Below are positions 55,829 to 58,926 of a stretch of 58,926 nt of DNA, one piece after another (position 1 is the first letter of the stretch; every line of letters begins with the position of its first letter). A program made the position numbers and the translations under genes. Source of the stretch: Stomatohabitans albus (GTDB lineage Bacteria; Actinomycetota; Nitriliruptoria; Euzebyales; Euzebyaceae); NCBI RefSeq assembly GCF_036336025.1, contig NZ_JAYKKE010000001.1, forward strand, positions 1,052,319 to 1,111,244. Direction: 5' to 3'. The notes below the pieces were generated by a model that saw only the letters and a program-made list of their open reading frames with translations, had not been told where the DNA came from and made no database searches.

Positions 55829-56884
55829 GTGCGTACACCTGTAAATCGTTTTTCTCCCACCTTCATGATGTTGGCAACTGTGGTTGCTGGCCCATTAGTC
55901 CTTAGCGCTTGTGCGAGTCAACCTGCGCCACAACCCACGCCGATAGCCCCTCCTTCTGAACAGGCCACCTCGCTGCCAGGTGAGTCGGCACCTCCTGCCA
56001 TTAGCGGTGCTACTTGGCCATTTACCGGCCTCCCTGCTGATGATCCAAACGCCCTCACCCGTGCCGCCGTCGCCGTGAAGGTTGATAACGCTCCTGGTGC
56101 TCGTCCGCAAACGGGGCTAGACCAGGCTGATGTTGTGGTTGAAGAAATCGTTGAGGGTGGCACCACCCGATTCCTCGCCATTTATCACAGTTCGTTACCC
56201 GCAGAAGTTGCTCCCATTCGCTCAGGTCGTCCGGTGGATACCCAGATTCTTCCTTCTTTCGGCACTGATCTTGCGATGAGTGGCGCAGCGGAACCGACCT
56301 TACAAGTACTTCGAGCTGGCGGGTTGAACCTCTGGATCCACGGTGAAGTGGATGGCGCGTTTTGGCGCGTCAAGAGCCGGAAAGCACCACATAATTTAGC
56401 GGTCAACGTGGCCACTATCGCTGAACAGGTAGCCGCCCAAGGGCGCAATGCAACCCAATCACCCTTCCTGTTTGATGCCACACCACCGCAGCCAGATGTG
56501 ATTCCGGGTACAACGCCGACAACAACGGCTGAGGTCGCCTTTTCAGATGCCACGAAAGCAACGTGGACATGGGCGCAAGACCACTGGGCTCGTACACAAC
56601 AAGGTGCGCAACCGTGGAAAGCCGCAACGGTCGTCATTGCGCAAGTGACGGTTGCAAAGGACGGCGGGAGAGATTCAGGGGGCAACGCCACCGTCCACAC
56701 AGAACTTACAGGTAGTGGCCCTGCGATTATCCTGCGTGATGGTATGGCCATTGAAGGAAGTTGGCGCAAGAATTCACCCAGCTCTCCGCTTAGTGTGGTG
56801 GACCAGGCAGGGGCACCGGTGTTTTTTGCTCCTGGCCAAACATGGATTGAACTGGCACCCAGTCCACCCAAACTCAATGGGTAG
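55829..56884 (+). CDS. DUF3048 (YerB-type) lipoprotein
   Basis: 351 residues. A signal peptide with lipobox LSAC (lipid Cys28) is followed by a Pro/Ser linker and the two-part DUF3048 domain. Hallmarks are AVAVKVDNAPGARPQTGLDQADVVVEE, TRFLAIYHS, PIRSGRPVDTQIL and a C-terminal RDGMAIEGSWRKNSPSSPL. YerB-like proteins are surface lipoproteins of unknown biochemical function. The start is GTG 55829; ATG 55865 in frame would still leave a signal peptide. Confidence 0.88.
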   Translation: MRTPVNRFSPTFMMLATVVAGPLVLSACASQPAPQPTPIAPPSEQATSLPGESAPPAISGATWPFTGLPADDPNALTRAAVAVKVDNAPGARPQTGLDQADVVVEEIVEGGTTRFLAIYHSSLPAEVAPIRSGRPVDTQILPSFGTDLAMSGAAEPTLQVLRAGGLNLWIHGEVDGAFWRVKSRKAPHNLAVNVATIAEQVAAQGRNATQSPFLFDATPPQPDVIPGTTPTTTAEVAFSDATKATWTWAQDHWARTQQGAQPWKAATVVIAQVTVAKDGGRDSGGNATVHTELTGSGPAIILRDGMAIEGSWRKNSPSSPLSVVDQAGAPVFFAPGQTWIELAPSPPKLNG

Positions 56885-56905
56885 GGTAGGAGGACCTAAC
56901 AAGGG

Positions 56906-57706
56906 ATGAAGATGGCAACCGAACACCCGCGATCGAATAAACCACGATCGAATCAACCAGTGACTGGTGCACCACGCCGCCCCCATCCGGGGCGCACCCA
57001 ACAGCCAGGACGGCCGGCACGGAACCCAGCGGTGAAATCATCGGCAACCGCGCCAATGCGTACGGCTGCGCAACAAGGCGGGAACCAACGCCGGTCCCGG
57101 CCTCAACGTCCTGCACCTTCACCGCAGGCGACTGGCCAACCCAAGACGCGGCCAGCCCAAGGACGCCAACCCCGCCCTGCGCAGCGAGCATCTCGGCAAC
57201 GGCCATCTTTGGGCTTGGTATCGAAGGTGAAGGGCGTGTGGAGTCCTTCTGCGATTGCTGGTGGAATGAAAGAGCTCGTCGGTAATCCCCGTCAACCCAA
57301 TACCAAAGGGCTGCTGGCAATCGTATTAACGATCTTTGCTATTGTTGCGCTGGGATTTGCAATCATTCCTCAAAGTCGTGCCGTTGCCCACGCATCTGCC
57401 CTCCAGGGCTATCAGGCTAGGGTGATAACCGCTGTCGTTGTTCACCAAGGGTTTACGGGCATGACCGTTGACATTAACGGTGAAGACGTTCGTGTCGCCC
57501 AAGCTAACGAAGCGGTGCCGGTAGGGGAACCGATCCGGTTGCGAGTGAACCCCTCAAACCCAAACTATGTCGTTGATGCTCGGATAGAACCCCAAGACGC
57601 CGTTGCGGCGGCGCAACGTACCCGTCTGATCACTATTGTGCTGGCGCTGGTAGCCGCAGTGGGTGCGATATATCTGCGTTTGGCGGTACGCAAGAAACAT
57701 CGCTAA
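56906..57706 (+). CDS. Two-pass membrane protein with long basic disordered N-terminus
   Basis: 266 residues. Residues 1-105 are rich in Pro, Arg, Gln and Ala and likely disordered. A first helix (about 135-153) and a second near the C-terminus (about 237-256) flank a roughly 80-residue domain with VVVHQGFTGMTVDINGEDVRVAQ. A short basic tail (VRKKHR) follows. No known family recognised. AAGGG is 6 bases before ATG 56912, which may be the true start instead of 56906. It precedes uppP in the same direction. Confidence 0.72.
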   Translation: MKMATEHPRSNKPRSNQPVTGAPRRPHPGRTQQPGRPARNPAVKSSATAPMRTAAQQGGNQRRSRPQRPAPSPQATGQPKTRPAQGRQPRPAQRASRQRPSLGLVSKVKGVWSPSAIAGGMKELVGNPRQPNTKGLLAIVLTIFAIVALGFAIIPQSRAVAHASALQGYQARVITAVVVHQGFTGMTVDINGEDVRVAQANEAVPVGEPIRLRVNPSNPNYVVDARIEPQDAVAAAQRTRLITIVLALVAAVGAIYLRLAVRKKHR

Positions 57707-57755
57707 CAAGCACAACAATAGGTGATACGGTCTGTCTAAAAATGAAGGAGTCTCA

Positions 57756-58577
57756 GTGTCTTGGATGACTGCGATTTTATTAGGCATTGTGCAAGGGCTA
57801 ACCGAGTTCTTACCCATTAGCTCCAGTGCCCACCTTGCCATTATTGGCCAGCTTCTTGGGCAACAAGACCCTGGTGCCGCATTTACAGCGGTTACACAGA
57901 TTGGTACAGAATTGGCGGTCATTCTTTATTTCCGCCACGATATTTGGCGCATCATCAAGGCCTGGCTGGGATGGGTTATGCGCAAGGTACCCATTACGGA
58001 CCCTGATGTACGTATGGGGTGGCTTGTCATCATTGGCTCTATCCCGATCGCGGTTCTTGGTCTCTTACTTGAAGATGCGATTGATGCGACGTTCAGAAAC
58101 CTCTGGATGGTAGTCACCATGCTCATTGCTGTTGGCTATTACATGGCGTCAGCCGACGCGGGTGCCACCCAAGAACGGGACCTTCGTCAGCTCACTTGGA
58201 CCCACGGCATCATCTATGGCTTTGCACAAGCCTGTGCCTTGATGCCCGGTGTCAGCCGTTCGGGTGCGACGATCACGGCTGGTCTCATCATGGGGTATAC
58301 CCGAGAAGCTGCGGCACGGTATTCATTCCTATTGGCTATTCCTGCGGTTCTTGCCAGTGGCTTGTACAAGCTCAAAGACATTGGATCGTCAACAGTTGCA
58401 TGGCCACAGACGATCGTGGCAACCCTTATCGCTGGTGGGGTAGGGGTTGCAGTCATCCACTGGCTATTGAAGTGGATCTCAACGAATCGCTTCCTGCCGT
58501 TCGTTATTTACCGGTTTGTATTTGCAGCTTTCGTGGCTATTGCCCTGCTCACGGGCATCCTTCAACCTGTGGCTTAA
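57756..58577 (+). CDS. uppP: Undecaprenyl-diphosphatase
   Basis: 273 residues, about eight membrane helices. Removes one phosphate from undecaprenyl pyrophosphate to recycle the lipid carrier used in peptidoglycan and wall-polymer synthesis; high levels give bacitracin resistance. The two active-site motifs are intact: QGLTEFLPISSSAHL (about 13-27) and PGVSRSGATITAGL (about 164-177). The start is GTG 57756 with GAAGGAG upstream. It serves the MurA and WecA-like pathways in this window. Confidence 0.96.
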   Translation: MSWMTAILLGIVQGLTEFLPISSSAHLAIIGQLLGQQDPGAAFTAVTQIGTELAVILYFRHDIWRIIKAWLGWVMRKVPITDPDVRMGWLVIIGSIPIAVLGLLLEDAIDATFRNLWMVVTMLIAVGYYMASADAGATQERDLRQLTWTHGIIYGFAQACALMPGVSRSGATITAGLIMGYTREAAARYSFLLAIPAVLASGLYKLKDIGSSTVAWPQTIVATLIAGGVGVAVIHWLLKWISTNRFLPFVIYRFVFAAFVAIALLTGILQPVA

Positions 58578-58926
58578 TGTTTTTGGAAAATAAAAGTCCC
58601 GTTATTTCAAGGGAAATGGTGGATTCCAGCAAAAAAATCCAAATCCAAGGTTGCAAAGGTAATGCCTGGAACATAACTTGTTGATTCCGCTGCGGCGCGG
58701 TCGTCTGAGACGGCGAAGCAGAGGACAACCTCAAAGGAAGTTACAAAGCCTCAAACGAGGCTTCGACCGCTGAGGACAAGAGGACAGATAGCAGTCACGC
58801 AAGTGGTGTAGCTCTGAAATCTAGAAAACTTCCGGTGTTTCTTAACTGTACAGTGTGTTTGTTTTGCACTTTTTGTTGTGAGCATGTTTGTACTTGGATA
58901 CCGCATTTTGTTTGTGGTGTTTGGTT
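58578..58926 (+). other. Structured non-coding end region, possible rRNA-operon leader
   Basis: No convincing gene. AAGCCTC-AAAC-GAGGCTT (58746-58763) is a tight hairpin, stacked directly inside GCGGTCG (58697-58703) pairing with CGACCGC (58764-58770). Downstream, GTTTCTTAACTGTACAGTGTGTTTG (about 58837-58861, read in two parts) and T/G-rich stretches resemble the boxA-type leaders before 16S rRNA in actinobacteria. The window ends before any rRNA could be seen. Confidence 0.35.

Overview
The window comes from a bacterial chromosome of moderate GC content (roughly 50-55 % by eye). It most likely belongs to an actinobacterium outside the classical high-GC orders. Supporting signs are an acyl-CoA carboxylase with a small epsilon subunit, a DevR/DevS-like two-component pair, a long-form glucose-1-phosphate thymidylyltransferase, a LytR-CpsA-Psr protein, a small CPxC/HWHxxCW zinc-ribbon protein typical of Actinomycetota, a prmC-wecA-atp neighbourhood, and two cell-surface enzymes carrying three cell-wall-binding type 2 repeats each. 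A deep class such as Nitriliruptoria or Acidimicrobiia is a guess; no rRNA is present to test it.

Layout. 1-489: 3' end of a proline-rich tandem-repeat protein. 574-3239: FGGY sugar kinase and a membrane-anchored tandem DM13 protein. 3473-8556 (minus): meaB, mutB, mutA, the B12-dependent methylmalonyl-CoA mutase operon. 8794-11727: a flippase-like membrane protein and a DevRS-like pair. 11787-15675 (minus): acyl-CoA carboxylase (beta, epsilon, biotin-carrying alpha), with the biotin ligase birA divergent at 15729. Together these give propionyl-CoA to methylmalonyl-CoA to succinyl-CoA; no methylmalonyl-CoA epimerase is visible. 20113-21933: a fused bluB-cobT gene making and attaching the lower ligand of B12, the cofactor of the mutase. 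22244-30201: LCP, rmlA, rmlB, rmlD, a rhamnosyltransferase-like GT2 and a SpoIID/cell-wall-binding protein, an envelope polysaccharide block without rmlC. 30322-37032: 3-hydroxyisobutyryl-CoA hydrolase, a polysaccharide flippase, rarA, a HxGH nucleotidyltransferase, prmC, wecA-like transferase, rpiB. 37141-44344: complete F1Fo ATP synthase operon with two accessory membrane genes. 44823-50056: M23 peptidase with cell-wall-binding repeats, acyltransferase-like membrane protein, murA, CPBP protease. 50120-53163: zinc-ribbon protein, two cyclophilins, small hypothetical proteins. 53522-54085: a secreted, truncated trypsin-like protein with no catalytic His. 54153-55035: an AT-rich gene-poor island. 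55036-58577: NmrA-like protein, DUF3048 lipoprotein, a membrane protein and uppP. The last 350 bases look like a structured leader, perhaps of an rRNA operon.

Most of the window is conserved housekeeping and envelope biology. The points most worth a second look are MurA with Asp in place of the catalytic Cys, the pseudo-protease next to an AT-rich island with unannotated small ORFs, the nearly identical tandem DM13 repeats, a 15-codon ORF coupled to a 56-residue membrane protein, and the G-rich and palindromic repeat island after the ATP synthase operon. I did not see a mobile element, CRISPR array or tRNA.
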